Shown: piece after piece, positions 33,387-46,154 of the stretch
Layout of the letters: every line of letters begins with the position of its first letter
Numbering within the stretch: the first letter of the stretch is position 1
Source: Oxyruncus cristatus
Taxonomy: Eukaryota; Chordata; Aves; Passeriformes; Cotingidae
DNA: 64,000 bases
Direction: 5' to 3'
Assembly: GCA_013399855.1 (NCBI GenBank)
Contig: VXAY01002192.1
Span: 930,001-994,000 of the forward strand
Position numbers and translations under genes: made by a program
Notes under the pieces: model-generated
The model's database searches: none
What the model was told of the DNA's origin: nothing
The model's input: the letters and a program-made list of their open reading frames with translations, nothing else

Positions 33387-35879
33387 ACTGTGCCAGATGC
33401 TGGTGGAGACAGGAATGCTGTCAGGGGTTTGTGTTTGCTCTAGGTGTAGCTGATTTTCTAGATCACATCTGTTCTTAATCTTCTGCTACTATGCACAGTT
33501 AAATATTTCACAGCACTTTTATCAGCCAGTTCTCAGATGGGACTGGGAGCTGGTTATTCTGAGGAATTTCCTGCTTCTAAATTAGACTGTCACAGGGCAG
33601 AAAGAGCTCATCTCCGACCGCAGCTTCAGCACATGAGGACTCCTTCCATATGTCACTGGATGGCAAACTGATGTTATGTGGCCATTGCCCCTTGGTAGCA
33701 ATGATAAAAATCAGCAGTATTTTCTAAGAAGATTTTCAGGTAACCAACACAGTGTTAAGCTTTGATCAGAATAAAGAATGTGTATTTAGCCAATGAGACC
33801 ATGATTTGGACCATTACCTATGTGAGGAAGTTCCTTCCCAAAAAGAAATTTTAAAAACCTCCATCATCTCATATCTTATAAATGCAAATTGATCTAATAA
33901 AAATACAGAAAAAAATTGTATCACTGAGACAAACAGATTGCAAAAGGATTGTCTAGTTGTGAGGATTGCTAATTAGGAGAGAAGTGTAGGTCGTGTGGGA
34001 TGGCTGTTTAGTGTCAGTCATACGACATGTGGTCATTCAGTCCCTCATGGGCAGGAAGAGGGGAAGTTCTGGCTCACACAGTTGGTGGAGTGAGGGACAG
34101 TACCTTCTTCCAACCTCCTCCTTTCTGTGATGCAGAGGAAGTGGAGAATCATGTCCTGAGGAGTCTGGTACACCTTGCTCAGGTAAATAGCAACGCACAG
34201 AGTAATTATGAAAATGTAGTGACTGTTTTGCCATAAAAATCAGCAATTGATTCCTTGTCTTCTGCATATGCAGTATTGTGGGTTAGGAGGTTGAATTCAT
34301 ACCTTTTGACTATCCCTGCTTGAAAATCCTAGCTTATCTTTGAAGTTTCGGTGTTGATGCAACTGTTTTAATGTGGTTACATAACTCACAGCAATTAAAA
34401 GCATTTCATTAAACTTGTTTTGCAGGTTACTTATCACTTTATACTTCACAAGTGCCCTGCATCAAATCATCTTTGTAATGTTGGTAAGCGTTCATTATAT
34501 CCCGTGCCACCCCAGCAAGGTCTGGCGGTATTGTCACAGCCAAACTGATTTGGCAGAGGAGAGTCAAGCACTTGCAGGTGCTGGAAGAGGTCAAGAAGAT
34601 CATTTTTGAGGGCTCAAAACTACATGACTCAGACCTCTTTAGCCCTATCCCAAACCACCATAGAGTTGGGACAGTGGAAGATGTTGAGCTTTGACCTTCA
34701 AAAGCCTTTGTGTATTCAAGTTTCACAGCAGGGCTCTTCCCTGAACACGGATGAATAGCAGAACAGGGATAATGTAGGTATTGGACAAACTGGGAGAGAG
34801 AGCTGTTTCGCTTGACTGCTACAAGCTAGAAGACTGGGGCTCAACCCTCCCCCGTCCTCCTCAGAGGAGTCTCAAACTTAGAGCAACCCACTGCTGTCAG
34901 GCAGGAGATGTTCTGCTGGGAGGAGGAGGAAACGCACCAGCAGCTGCTGGACACTGCAGAACACACCTCTGCAAGTGAGAAGACCAGGGTTCACCTTCCT
35001 GGTCGAGCTTTACGTTTTGCATAGTGCTGGGATGACACAAAATGCTCCTGGCAAGGTGAAGACATGAGTTTCCATCTGCCCACGTTGAGGACAAGGTCAG
35101 ACCTAGACTGCTTACCCCTAGCTGGGAGCTCTGCCAGCCCCCGAAGCTGTGGTGTTGGCACACTCACTTCAACGTCGAGGAAGCCACTGATGCTGTGGTG
35201 TGGCTTCTCTGGACTGACTCTGGGCTTTGTGCCTTGTGTTAGGGGCAGACAAATGACCAGCCCCTTAAGCAGACCATGGCTTGAGAGGAGTCTAGTGAGC
35301 AAGACGAAGGAAACCAGGACATGACAAGAGAAATGGTTGAAGATAAGAAACAACAGACCATGTAGGTAACCATGTTCATAATCCCATATAAAGCTTTTCC
35401 TGGCTGGCAAGGGAACAAGTATATCCTGGAGCATATCACTGTGTTGGTGCCAGTCTGGTAGCATTGGCAACCACGTGCCAGCTCAGCACACCCTGCTTGT
35501 GCCCAAGTCCACCACAGACACATTACCAGTAGTCCTGACCTTGTCCTGTGATGCTTGATCTTGCTCCCACTCCCCTTTCCTGTCTTATACCAACTAAAAA
35601 TAAATACCTGAGTGTTTCTGAAGTGCACGAAGTCCCAGCAGTGCCCACCTCCAGGTTACCAGAAATCCCAAATATAAACCTGTTTCTTGCTTGAGTCCAA
35701 GCACACCCAGCTTGTCACTATTGACTCTTATAGCATAATTTGGCCACTTTCCTCCTGGACCCAGATCCCTGCCATCTAACTCAAACACTAGGCAGAGGTG
35801 CACAAGGCTGGAACACAGCCACCTTTGCTTCCTTAGGGAAGAATGATGGGAGGGGAAACTATCAAACCCCTCTGGACCT
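33387..35879. other. Intergenic DNA, nothing recognised
   Basis: No gene or known repeat was seen. Open frames of up to 159 codons on the reverse strand (34991-35628) overlap each other in different frames and show no domain. Confidence 0.5.
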
Positions 35880-36215
35880 CATATCCCTGGTATAATACTA
35901 TTAACTGACTTGGCAGGAGTAGCATTAGACTTAATTAATTGCTGTTTGTAAAGAGCATAGAGCTAATTTGAAGTGCAAGATGATGTATTAACCTGAAAAA
36001 TTAGTCTAATTAAATGCTTGAAATTGGAATTAGATACCTTACATTATTAGAGCGGAGGCTTTGTATCAATATTTTAATGTGAGCACAGTTTAGTTTTGAT
36101 TGTCTGTCTTGAAAAATACTGCCATAAATTTAGTTATGGGATGGTTAATTACCTTATCCCCATTAAAAATAATCATATGTTAAAATAATGTTGGTTTGTC
36201 TGTGTCTTTCATGCA
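35880..36215. other. Repeat-free AT-rich block, candidate conserved non-coding element
   Basis: This sequence lacks repeats and coding frames. It has TTAATTAATT at 35931-35940, TAATTAAA at 36007-36014, TAATTA at 36146-36151 and a GATA-type TTATC at about 36154. Such character is typical of developmental enhancers in gene deserts, but conservation cannot be seen from one sequence. Confidence 0.3.
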
Positions 36216-38219
36216 GATGTGACTAACAATGGTCTTTGTATCTAAGAAACGAATGGCTGAGCTGAAAACACAGGAAAAGATCCATCCTTTTTTTCAAAAT
36301 CATCTTTCAAAAGACAATATTATCCTGACTTCACTCCACTGGGAAGTGGTATGGACAGAGGTGTTAACTTTCCACCCAGACAGATTCAGAGTTTTCTGGG
36401 ATGAAGGTCCATGTTGCTGAGCCAAACTAACAGCAGGGCCTCATAAAAAGCATACTCTTATTTCCCCTTTCCCATCCCTTCCCACTATTCCCTTGAACTG
36501 GCAACAGTAGTCTGACCTCATTGAGAGCCAGTTTGTGGTGCTAACCTGTAGGAACAATAACCCCACAATATGAGGAATAATTTCTGGAGGACTGAATCCC
36601 TGAATCCACTTACTGTGGAGTAAGGTGGGTGGCAGGGCAGAGGAGAGGTGGCGAGAGATTGTGCAGCCAAGAGTGGAGGAGAAAGCAAAGCAGGAGCACT
36701 GTTTTAAACACCAACTACTTCCAAAACAGGTTTATTTAACATAAAGCTGTGGTGTTGGAGATGAGAGTGAGTCAGCAGCCACCACGGCACACTACGCTCA
36801 AACAAAGAGAAAACGATTAATGGCAACACAAACTGGTTGTGGTCAGAGATGCAGCTGATCTCAGTGACCTGCTGCAAATAGATTTGCCATGGACAGGAGC
36901 CGGGCACAAGAACAGCTCCACCGAAACCTTCCTGTCCACGCAGTGCCACACAGAAGTAGGTCACCAGCCTGTGTCTGACAGTGTAGCACTGAGGAGGCTG
37001 GGCAGACGTGCGCCTACACCACACAAGAATAGAAAACATTCGTGCCACGTCCAACCCAAGGCTCAGCCAATCTATAGTCGTGTTGCCAACAGGAACCAAA
37101 AAATCCACACCTAGGGAAAACATAAGGAAAATGCAAGCACACCATGACATTTGCCCCATGTACTCTGTCAGCCTACACGTGCCCATAGCTTAGGGGCTCA
37201 GGCACAGTGTGAAGAAGCATTTAGTTCTGTGTGGTTTGAATTTGCATCTCTAATCTTTGTTTTCATCTTGCAGTGACAGTAAAAGCAGGCAGTTCCCCTC
37301 AACTGGCCCTCTTCATGACTTTACAGACATGTATCTCAAGGTCCTCAGTTGGATCCCCTGTCAGATGAACTGAGGCACACATGGGTCTTTCTCATGTCGG
37401 GACCATTCTCTGCCTCCTCTCCTCCCTGCTGGCCTTCTTGGGTATTCCGTTCCTGTGGGGGGGGAACCTGAATCTTTGACAGTTGAGAGAAAGGACAATA
37501 TTCTGCAAGATGTAAGGTGATAAGCAGCACATAAACAGAGGAAAGTCAATACCATAAAAATATTGGTCACTCAACTCCCAGAGCCGATGCAAGTGACAAA
37601 ACCAGGGATCCTACACATGTTCCTTTTCTGTACCAAGGTCTGTCAGTGAACTATCCTTCAATCTTTAAGGGAAAACTCCCGTTAGCTTTTTCCTGGTATA
37701 AGACTATTTAAGGAAAATTCTACTGTTTCTTTTATTAGCCAGATACTTTGAAGACTTTCCATACAGTCAGGATTAGTCACTACTGATACATCCCATTTAC
37801 AGTGCTCTTAGAGCTGCACACCATGCCCACCTCTAAGGGAACCGTTTAAAACTACAAGCTGAAGTTGTTTTTAAGAAGTACTCCATGTGCTTACGGTCAG
37901 ATGTTTTAAGGACCTGAAGGTGCAGGTGGGGGTTTACCAGAATTTGAATTTAAGGGCTACATGTACATCACACACCTAAGCACTACAGAAAACTGCACTA
38001 GAACTGAAACGCCCATGACAGTCAGACTACACGCCCAAGATCCCGTGGGAATTTGGAAATCAAAGGCTATGATTTATCTTATAACTATTTGTATTTTCAC
38101 TTTTCTTGCCAATTCCTTAGTGTCTCCATCCATAAGAAGCAGCAAGATTACATGTAATAGGGCATTTAAGAGAGAGAAGTGGGACACATTGAGAAAAGCA
38201 TTGCCAGGAAAGAAAAAAA
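36216..38219. other. Intergenic DNA, nothing recognised
   Basis: No exon or repeat family was identified. The 160-codon reverse frame at 36704-37186 shows no domain. Confidence 0.5.
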
Positions 38220-38690
38220 AAAGGGAAATATTAGTACTGTTACGCAAAGCCTTGATAAGAACTCATTTGGTCATCCTAAGGTCAGGAAAGAAGGAATTAG
38301 ACTGGAACAAGTTCAGAGGAGAGTAGCTTGAGTGGCTGGAAGAACAGGGAGTGAATTAGACATGGAGAAACCAAAACACCTTGGCTCCTTAACGGATCAC
38401 ATCAAAGATTGTTTTGGATAATATGGCTGTTATACAACACAGAAGTACATGTGAGGCATGGAAAAGATGCTTAAGGAAAAGGAAGGACAATGTTGGTGCA
38501 GCAAACTGTTTATGAGCTAGCCATGAATAAGGTTAGGCTGGAAATTGGAAGTAAGTTTCTTCCAGAAGAATGACATTCTCTGAGCCTTTCCCAGAGAAAC
38601 AAATAATCCAGTCACTTCTAAGATTAAACAGTTTGTGAAAGGGATTATATCATAGGGCCACAAGATTATATCACAGCAAGTCTATGCCAG
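38220..38690 (+). mobile_element. Old CR1 LINE fragment, ORF2 C-terminal part
   Basis: Blocks in order match the same old CR1 lineage as at 4.2-5.4 kb: TGTTACGCAAAGCCTTGATA, then AACAAGTTCAGAGGAGAGTA, GGACAATGTTGGTGCAGCAA, GAGCTAGCCATGAATAAGGT, TAGGCTGGAAATTGGAAG and GTGAAAGGGATTATATCAT. They correspond to the region downstream of the reverse transcriptase. The copy is full of indels and non-coding now. Confidence 0.8.
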
Positions 38691-38944
38691 TCCTATTTGC
38701 CAACATCCTTAAACCCAGATAGAGCTGAGCCAGACAAAAACAACCTACATGAACAGGGAACTTGGCACAGGCACCAGACTGAATAACTTCTTTGTAAAAT
38801 TGCAATCAGAAACCTCCTTTTGGGAGATTCACAGAAGAAAGTGAAAACATTCAGCATGTATTTCTGTATTGGCAAGAAAGTGAACAGTGGGTTTTTATGG
38901 CTTCCCAATCCATTAACAGCACAACGGTGAACATTCTGGAGAAT

Positions 38945-39660
38945 CAGAGGGTCCAGATAACCTAAACTCTAGAGCCATAAAGGAATTAGGGGAGGGAGAC
39001 TTAGCACACTGATTATAAACTTTGGAAAAGCTGGAAAGTTCAAGAGGGATGAAAATGGGCCCATTTGTGAAGGCAGTCACACTTGGAAATCAAGATTATT
39101 TGAATAACTACAGGCCAGGTGTCCTGCCACTCTCAGACAAGGTAATAGGAATAATTCCATTAGAAAGATTCATTTCACACTAATAAGAACATAGTTCGTG
39201 GCTGACACATGGTCCACTGTCTTTTTCAGACTAGTTTGATTTAATTATTGGGGGGACTGCAAAGATGAGTGGGGATGGTAAACAAGGCTTTTCAGAGCTT
39301 GCTAATCCTGTAGCATTGCAGTTAAAAAGATCAGCATACGCTGCCAGTAAAGCACACATTAATTGGACTGTGAACATGCTAATTGATAGGTCTCAAACAG
39401 TGACTGTCAATGGGGAATCATCTAACGATGAACTGCAGGGATCAGTGCGTACTCAGTGCTACTTAACAGTTTGTGCACTGTTCTGGGAGCAAATATAAAA
39501 CACACTGCAAGATTACTTGCTGTAGGTGACACGAAGTTTGACAGAATGATAAATGATGATGAAGATAAGGCTGTCATCCAGAATCATCTGGAGAGAGAGC
39601 TAAATTGAGCCGATTCAAACAATCTGTGTCTTCAATTAGAGAGATGGAAAATGACAGATT
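38945..39660 (+). mobile_element. Old CR1 LINE fragment, reverse transcriptase part
   Basis: The order follows CR1 ORF2: CCAGATAACC..CTAGAG, AAGGAATTAG, the GGGCCCATTTGTGAAG segment, AATAACTACAGGCCAGGTGT (NYRPV) and GACAAGGTAATAGGAATAAT. Next comes the ACTAGTTTGATTTAATTATT stretch, then GTAGGTGACACGAAGTTTGA, the region after the RT active site (ADDTKFD-like, with GTAGGTGAC in place of the expected coding). It is highly diverged. It lies directly downstream of a CR1 piece that belongs 3' of it, so two insertions or a rearrangement are needed. Confidence 0.75.
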
Positions 39661-42173
39661 TTATATCAAAGAGAGCTGACCATCTGCAGAGTGAGGATGC
39701 CTCTGAAAAGCAGTAACACTGGAATGAGTGAGGGGGCCTATCTGACAAGCGACACAACGTGATCTCCCACAGTGACAGAAGAGGATAAAGCAGTTTTTGT
39801 CCATACAAGCAAGAAGCTTATTTAGCAGCAGCAGAGAAGACATTTTGCCTCTCTAATTGCCTAAAGATGATCCTTGAAAAAGTTTTGCAGTTCTGGTGTT
39901 CTTTTTAAGGTACTCTAGCAAACTGGGTAAGTCAAGAAAAGGGTCTTGGGAATTATCTGAGCTGAACATTTCCAATGAGAAATATGGAGTCAAACTCCTC
40001 AAATTATCAGAAACAGGAGTGAAAGCCGCTTGATTACAGTATAAGCATTTGTTTTGCAAAATTGCATCTGAAAAAAAGAGGATACTAAAACCCATGGCTG
40101 CACACTGTACAAACTCTAACCAGGTGAATTTTGAGGAAACAAAAGGCCCATTTCTAACAGCACATGTGCTGCAGTCTTGGAAATCCAAACCTGTGGTGTT
40201 TGTACCTAATGGGCACTGCACACCTCAGCAGCCACATGTGAGCTGCAGGGCTCCAGGGAGGGTAAGCGTGTACGTCCATTACGTTCTAATTCCCTACTGC
40301 AGTTTGGAGAGTATTGCTGCTCTGTATAATGGGACAGGAGCTTTCACTGGACTGCTGATGGACGGCGTGGGATATGCGTGACCTGTGGTGTGCATGACAC
40401 CTCTGAGCATGTACCACTCATACACTCATGACATTGGACTTTCTTTTGGTTGCAAACCATTATGTGATGGAAAGAGACGATTTGTGAGTCGGGTCAAACA
40501 GCAGGACAATATGTAACAGTAAGAATTGAGTCTGACAGCACAACTCTCCAAATGTTGAGGAATTCAAGGTTTTTAAAGTGTGGGCCAACATCCTTGTTTC
40601 AACCAGAGTTCGTGGCTGATTGAAATCTGGTATTTTGTGCTCCTGGAGTACTCGGGGCTGTGGGCATCCCTCCCAACCACCAGAGTGGCAGCAGAAACTG
40701 TTTGGTCCCATCCAGGCCCAGTCCCATTATGGGAGGCTTGTGTCAGATCTGCCTCTTGTGTGAGTGGTCTCTGTCCAACCCCAAGATAGCCAGACTGAGA
40801 GCATTTAAATAGGAACTGTAACTTCAGGTGGAGTAGCAGGGAAAGCGGGTATAGGAGAGCCTGCTCTGGCAGCTCTGGGAGGGTTGGCACCAACCACAGG
40901 ATGCCAGGATGCCGGAGGACACTTGGCTGCAGCCTTTCCAGCAAATCCCCAGCACAGGAAGGGGATGGCACCGCACAGCTTGGCTGCAAAACCAGAAAGC
41001 TGTGATGGAGGTTGTGCAAAACTCCTGGCCAGCATGTCTTCCCCAGCCTTTGTTTACTTTAACGGTGAGATGGCCCTTTAGGAAACCAGGAGTCTCAAAA
41101 GCCCAATGTAAGCACAGAGAAAGGCACTGATAACAGAGGAATTTGATAGATCCCAGTGAAGACATTTTCCAGGAATCATTTGGAGCCTGGATGTGTTCAC
41201 AGAGCAATGGGTGAGCCCAAGGCTGAGGGGCAGAGACACCCAGCTCTGAAGCTGCAGGAAAGGCAGGCCAGCTGCCTGCAAAGTCACAGCCACGTGTTAT
41301 TGGGCAGAGAACGCAGGAGAGAAAACCTGGGAAGAGCTCACATAGTTTGGGAGCTGTGATTCAAAGAAAGCCAGTTGTGCATGAATAGTAACTTGCTGCT
41401 CCTGTTTTCAGGGAAGTAGGGCTTTGTACTTTCTTGCAGCAAAGCAGCTGGTATAGCAATGTTTGAACCCATCTTCAGCTTTCTCTCTAACTGGATTTCT
41501 TTTACAAAATTATGGATTTTAGTGAGCTGCTTGGGTTAAAAAGTCCAAGAGATGTTTGAGAGTCTTAACTGTGTGTGTGTGAATGTGAGTTCAAGCACCT
41601 CAAATTATGTTTCAGCTTCCAACTGAGGGCAGCAGCTTTCTCTGCAATGTCAGCAGCCTGACTGGAAGAGCATGTTTCTAATGAGAGAAATGCAAAGTGT
41701 AGCCAGAGAGAATTTAGAAGTTAGCCTAGAAAAAGACAACTTCAAAATATTGTTAGAAATGAGCTCATTAAATGTGCTTGTTTTGATCTCTGCATCCCAC
41801 ACAGTACAAAGGGTCCACTGGCTGCATATCAAGGAGGCTGGAAAGATCAATTCCTCTCAAGGACATCAGCAGAAGTACGCAAGGATATAGGTGTCTTGTT
41901 TCATTTGTGTTTTTTAATCTTCTGCCTATGACTGCATTTCATTTTACACTTTGAACCCCAGAGCAGAGGTGCACTGAGCAACAGATGTTGGAAGGCAAAA
42001 GCAGGGACAGGCAGAAGGGTCTTGCATGCCACAGTATGTAAATATGGGCCATGGAACATAAACATGGGAGAATGGCAGGGTCATGGGCAGTAAACACGGG
42101 CTGTGCAAGGAGATCCTGTATAAACATGGTCTGGCTAGCAGGAGATGCTCTGAACACAGGGGTTTGACAAAAA
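39661..42173. other. Intergenic DNA, nothing recognised
   Basis: No gene or repeat was identified with confidence. The first 100 bases may still belong to the decayed CR1. Overlapping open frames at 40460-41293 have no domain. Confidence 0.5.
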
Positions 42174-42290
42174 GACTGAAAGAGTTAGGTCCCTTCTCCT
42201 TGGAGAAGAGAAGGTTCAGGGGAAATCTGATCTCAGTGTTCCAGTACTTATAGGGTGGCTATAAAGAGGAGGGAGGGTGTCTCCTCGCAG
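42174..42290 (+). mobile_element. CR1 LINE internal fragment near the ORF2 end
   Basis: GACTGAAAGAGTTAGG, CTCCTTGGAGAAGAGAAGGT and TTCCAGTACTTATAGGGTGG match the CR1 segment just before the ORF2 C-terminus. The match ends at about 42290 and no 3' tail follows. Confidence 0.78.
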
Positions 42291-45200
42291 TAGGAACACA
42301 GAAGTGTGGCAGGGCCATGAGCTACCCACAGAGAGAGGGTAGGGGAAGGAGGATGCTCATGGATGTGGGAACAGAGTACACCAGGGCATGAGAGAACATC
42401 AGAACTCTGGAAGACAGAAATTTGGGAAAGTAGCACCCCTGCTTATCAACACAGCAGTACTGCTTGGCAGATGTAACACAGCATAGCACAGGGAGGGGTC
42501 CTCAGAACCTGTAAGGGTAAAGAAGATGTGAAAAGCACCCATTCCTTCTTAACTATGTGTTTATATTGGCCAGAACAAGGCATGAGACAGGCTGCCTTTC
42601 CATAGGGAGAGAGACATTTTGGAGACAAAGTCAATATAGACATAAAGAAGATTCTCTACTGGAGAAAACTGTTCTGTGGAGAAAACTGAAGACTAAACTC
42701 GGTAAGTGGTGCTTTACTGGTTAAACTGGAATGAATCTCATCTGCTTCTGCTTCTGATCTCATTGTTTCCGCTGGATTTCATTGGGCTGAGCGTGGGAAT
42801 CTCAATTCTGTTACCACGCCCTTAAAGATGATCCAGACTGTGGAGATGATCCCATATATGGTGCCTTTGCTCTGGTCACATCATTTATGGTGAAGCTGTT
42901 CTTGCACCAGAGCTGTAGGGAGTGACATGGGAAAAACAAACATGTCACTCTGACAGAGAGAAGGGAATTGGATTAAAGCAAATGGATAGAGGAAGAGACT
43001 GAATAATTAGGAGTATAGCTAGAGCACCTCAGTTAGCTGGCATGAATTCCCTCCGTTCTTGTTTCCTCACATGTGACACAAACCCATGAGCTCCACATAC
43101 ATGGCTTATCTGCATCCCGTCCATGGAAAACGTTGAGTAAGAGGTGATGTGAGCCAGCCTATGCTAAATCAGGTCACAGCTGCTAACGGGGCACAGAAAC
43201 CATCATGGTAATTTCACTGCTCCACCCACAGAGGAATACAGTATATATTTCTATTTATATAATAAGAAAAAAAAAAGTTATTAAATGGGATTCCAGCTGC
43301 AGATGTACTTGTTTGTCACAACAGAGGTCACTGACATGTAGATGACTCAAGGAAGATGACCAAGAATTTAAGAAAACTGGGCATGTGTTATTTATGGAAA
43401 GAGGCTCAGCAAGAAGCTGTGTGGCAATTTCTGTGGGCGGAAAGACTCATGGTGTCTGGTTGAGGAACACTTTGTGTAATCTGTCTAGGAAGGAAGAAGT
43501 CATCTGATTCAAGGAGAAAAGTATCCAGATAACTAAAACAACCACAGAAGGCTGCTGCACGAAGGTTGCCAGGGAGGAGCAGAAGGGACCTTAGGATGTG
43601 TTTTGGTAACCATGAAAGCTCTGCAAAGCACTGAGTGCACAGATGAGGTGTGAGGTTTCTTTAAAAGACTGTGTTCACCACAGCTGAGGGCAAAGCCCAG
43701 TAAACATGTGAGGCATCATCCAAAATCCAGAAAAATGGCATAAAAAATGCAGATATTATGCAGTAGGTAGAAGTAATCTCTGATTGTGGCTTATTGGATT
43801 CTGAAATGGCAACTGCTTAAAATGCCAAGGCAGCTGGTTTAGTAGGAAAGATATGTGTGGGTTCCTACCAATGCTTTGGGGGTGACAGTAAATCTGATAT
43901 TAGTATTTTTTTTTCTAAAATCTGAACTGTAAGAATAATGTGATTTATTACAACTCTTCAGGGCTTTTTTTTCCAGTTTCTAAGGACCTGTGCTCTAAGG
44001 TCAGCTTGTTATATGCTTGAGTAGTTGCTTCTCAGTGGTTTTGATAATAGCAATCTTAGAGTTTAAACCATGGGACAATAGCGAGTTGGCTCATTCTTAC
44101 CAAAACCTTTCAGGGAGGAAGCACATGATATACCAAGGCAGCAGAAGTGCAGACATTAGCCAGGGCATCGGAGTCTGCCCCATCCTCCACAGCAGGGGGA
44201 AATACAGCCTGATTTTCAGGTCAGCCCTGAAAAAGCAGAGGAGCTCTGAAACACAAGGACCAGCAAAGGCTTGGAGAGTAAAATATCTCCTGTGTGCCTT
44301 GCATAGCAATCCCTGCGAGGGATAGACAGTAGGGGTAGGTTAGCAGTACTGTTTCCTTCTGCACCTTCCTGGGTTTAGGGTGGGAACCCCATTTTGTGGA
44401 GCTCTGTTTTCTCTCTTGCTTGTTTGGTGTGACCCCATCTCCCCCAGGTCCTCAGTTCTTCCCTCAGCCTTCAGCCTGTCATTGCCTCACCCTCTGGCAG
44501 GAGGTCAGTGATAATATAAATCCAAACTGAATTTGGTGGATTTACCCCAGTCTGCCTATCACTATGCTTCCCTACAAACATATCAATGTTATGGGAAAAC
44601 TGAAAAGAAAATTGAAAAGAAAATTGAAAAGAAACTCTTTGGAGGAGACCTAGTCCAGAACAAGTTTGAATCTGATCGTATTTTATGTTTTAAACGTAAA
44701 TACCTTTAGGGTGGAAAAGAAAAGCCTATAAACAAAAAAGATAATGTAATGGAAATAGTGTTTCCCTGCCCAGGACAGACCTGCCAGCCTGAGCGCTGGC
44801 TGGTGTTCACACAGAGCTACCTCACACCTACTGGGTGAGGATCAGGCCCCACAGGAAAGTTTTATTGACACATTGATGTAACCCAAATAAAGTAGAGATG
44901 GAGCTGTGACTGCTACAGGCAAGAGAAAAGGAAATGAGCCAACTATGATGTCTTTATATACTTGCAGGCTACAGGAATGTGTTTTGCTGGCCTTACGGTA
45001 ATCCAGACTTTGAACTCTCGTCCATTCCCATTTCTTTCTCCCATGACAAAATAATTCCTCAGGCCCGTCTGTAACACCCAAGCTCCTCAGAGTTTGTTCT
45101 GTGCAATGTTACACCACTGGGGCTCCTCGAACTATTGTGTAATGGGGTGAGATCACAGACGAGCTCAGTCCTTGTGGCTTGCGCCATCTTGCCCGTCCGA

Positions 45201-45980
45201 CAGTTAGCTGCACTTTAAAAACTAAAGAACCATTCCTGTAGGATTGCAGCCATTAATTCTTAACAGCAGCAGGAAATACAGATATGCAAGCGATCCAGAC
45301 AAGCAAGAAATCCATTGATGTGGAGAAGTTTTCCACTTATGTCTATAGATTCATTGATTCTGCCGTTGGGAAATTCAGCCCTTGTTTGTCTTACATGCTT
45401 TACAAACAAATGTGGGCGGGTTAATCATGTGGGCTGGTACAGGAGCAAGGACAACAGCAGTGTCATGTTTTCAGATATGGTGTTTGACTTCCGAATGTTA
45501 AATAGGAACCTGAACAGTATTCGTGGATTTAACCTCACAGCAGATGCACCATGATACTCAGACTGAAGATTCTCTGACAATCAGGAACTACCATTCATGG
45601 TGGGATTTTCCTCTGAAGTGAGTCATTGGCCTTTTTCAAAATCTCATGTTAAAAGACTATTGACATGTGAGGCACAGGGACCAACCACTCCAGCTTTCTG
45701 GGGTCTGCCCTCATGAAAACATTGGGAACAGTCAGGGGGCTTTTGCAGCCTTTGTATTTACACAGAGCCTCTGGGATGAAAATGAGTATGAAAATGAGCT
45801 TGGTATGGATTGCTGTGGTGTATCCTGACCAGGAGTATGAGCAATAGGGATGGGACTCAAAGCTGTAGCCTTTGTGACTCATTTAGATTTCTAATTGCAA
45901 TGAAAATCACAAAGCAGCATAATGTAAAAAGTGATAAAAAATAAGGTTATTTGGAAGCTTCAGACAGTGGTCTGATGGCC
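42291..45980. other. Intergenic DNA
   Basis: No gene was recognised. A short 11-bp-period repeat lies at 44596-44635 and an A run at about 43267-43276. The block 45100-45260 carries a YY1-type GCCATCTTG at 45183-45191. Confidence 0.5.
44596..44635 (+). repeat. 11-bp tandem repeat, about 3.5 copies
   Basis: Units of TTGAAAAGAAA repeated with small changes, a short purine-rich array. Confidence 0.88.
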
Positions 45981-46154
45981 ATCATAGAATCCTAAAATGG
46001 TTTGGGTTGGAAGGAACCTTAAAGATTATCCAATTCCAACTCCCCCACCACAGGCAGGGACATCTTCCATTAGACCAGGTTACCCAAAGCTCCATCTAAC
46101 CTGGCCTTGAACCCTTTCAGGGATGGGGCATCCACAACTTCTCTGGGTAACCTG
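45981..46154 (-). mobile_element. CR1 LINE 3' end (reverse)
   Basis: Starting at ATCATAGAATCCTAAAATGG and running through TTTGGGTTGGAAGGAACCTT, CACCACAGGCAGGGACATCT, CTAACCTGGCCTTGAACCCT and TTCTCTGGGTAACCTG, this is a clear reverse-oriented CR1 3' UTR plus the last ORF2 codons (FKARLD region). It is the longest reverse-strand CR1 piece here. Confidence 0.95.

Noticed and set aside
34991..35628. Two overlapping reverse frames (159 and 129 codons)
   Set aside because: They overlap in different frames, so both cannot be coding in the usual way, and neither has a domain.
36704..37186. 160-codon reverse frame with hydrophobic stretches
   Set aside because: No known membrane protein pattern, and the hydrophobic parts are irregular. 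Most likely chance.
42291..42640. Extension of the CR1 fragment or an LTR
   Set aside because: The similarity stops at about 42290. The rest has no paired ends or other LTR features.
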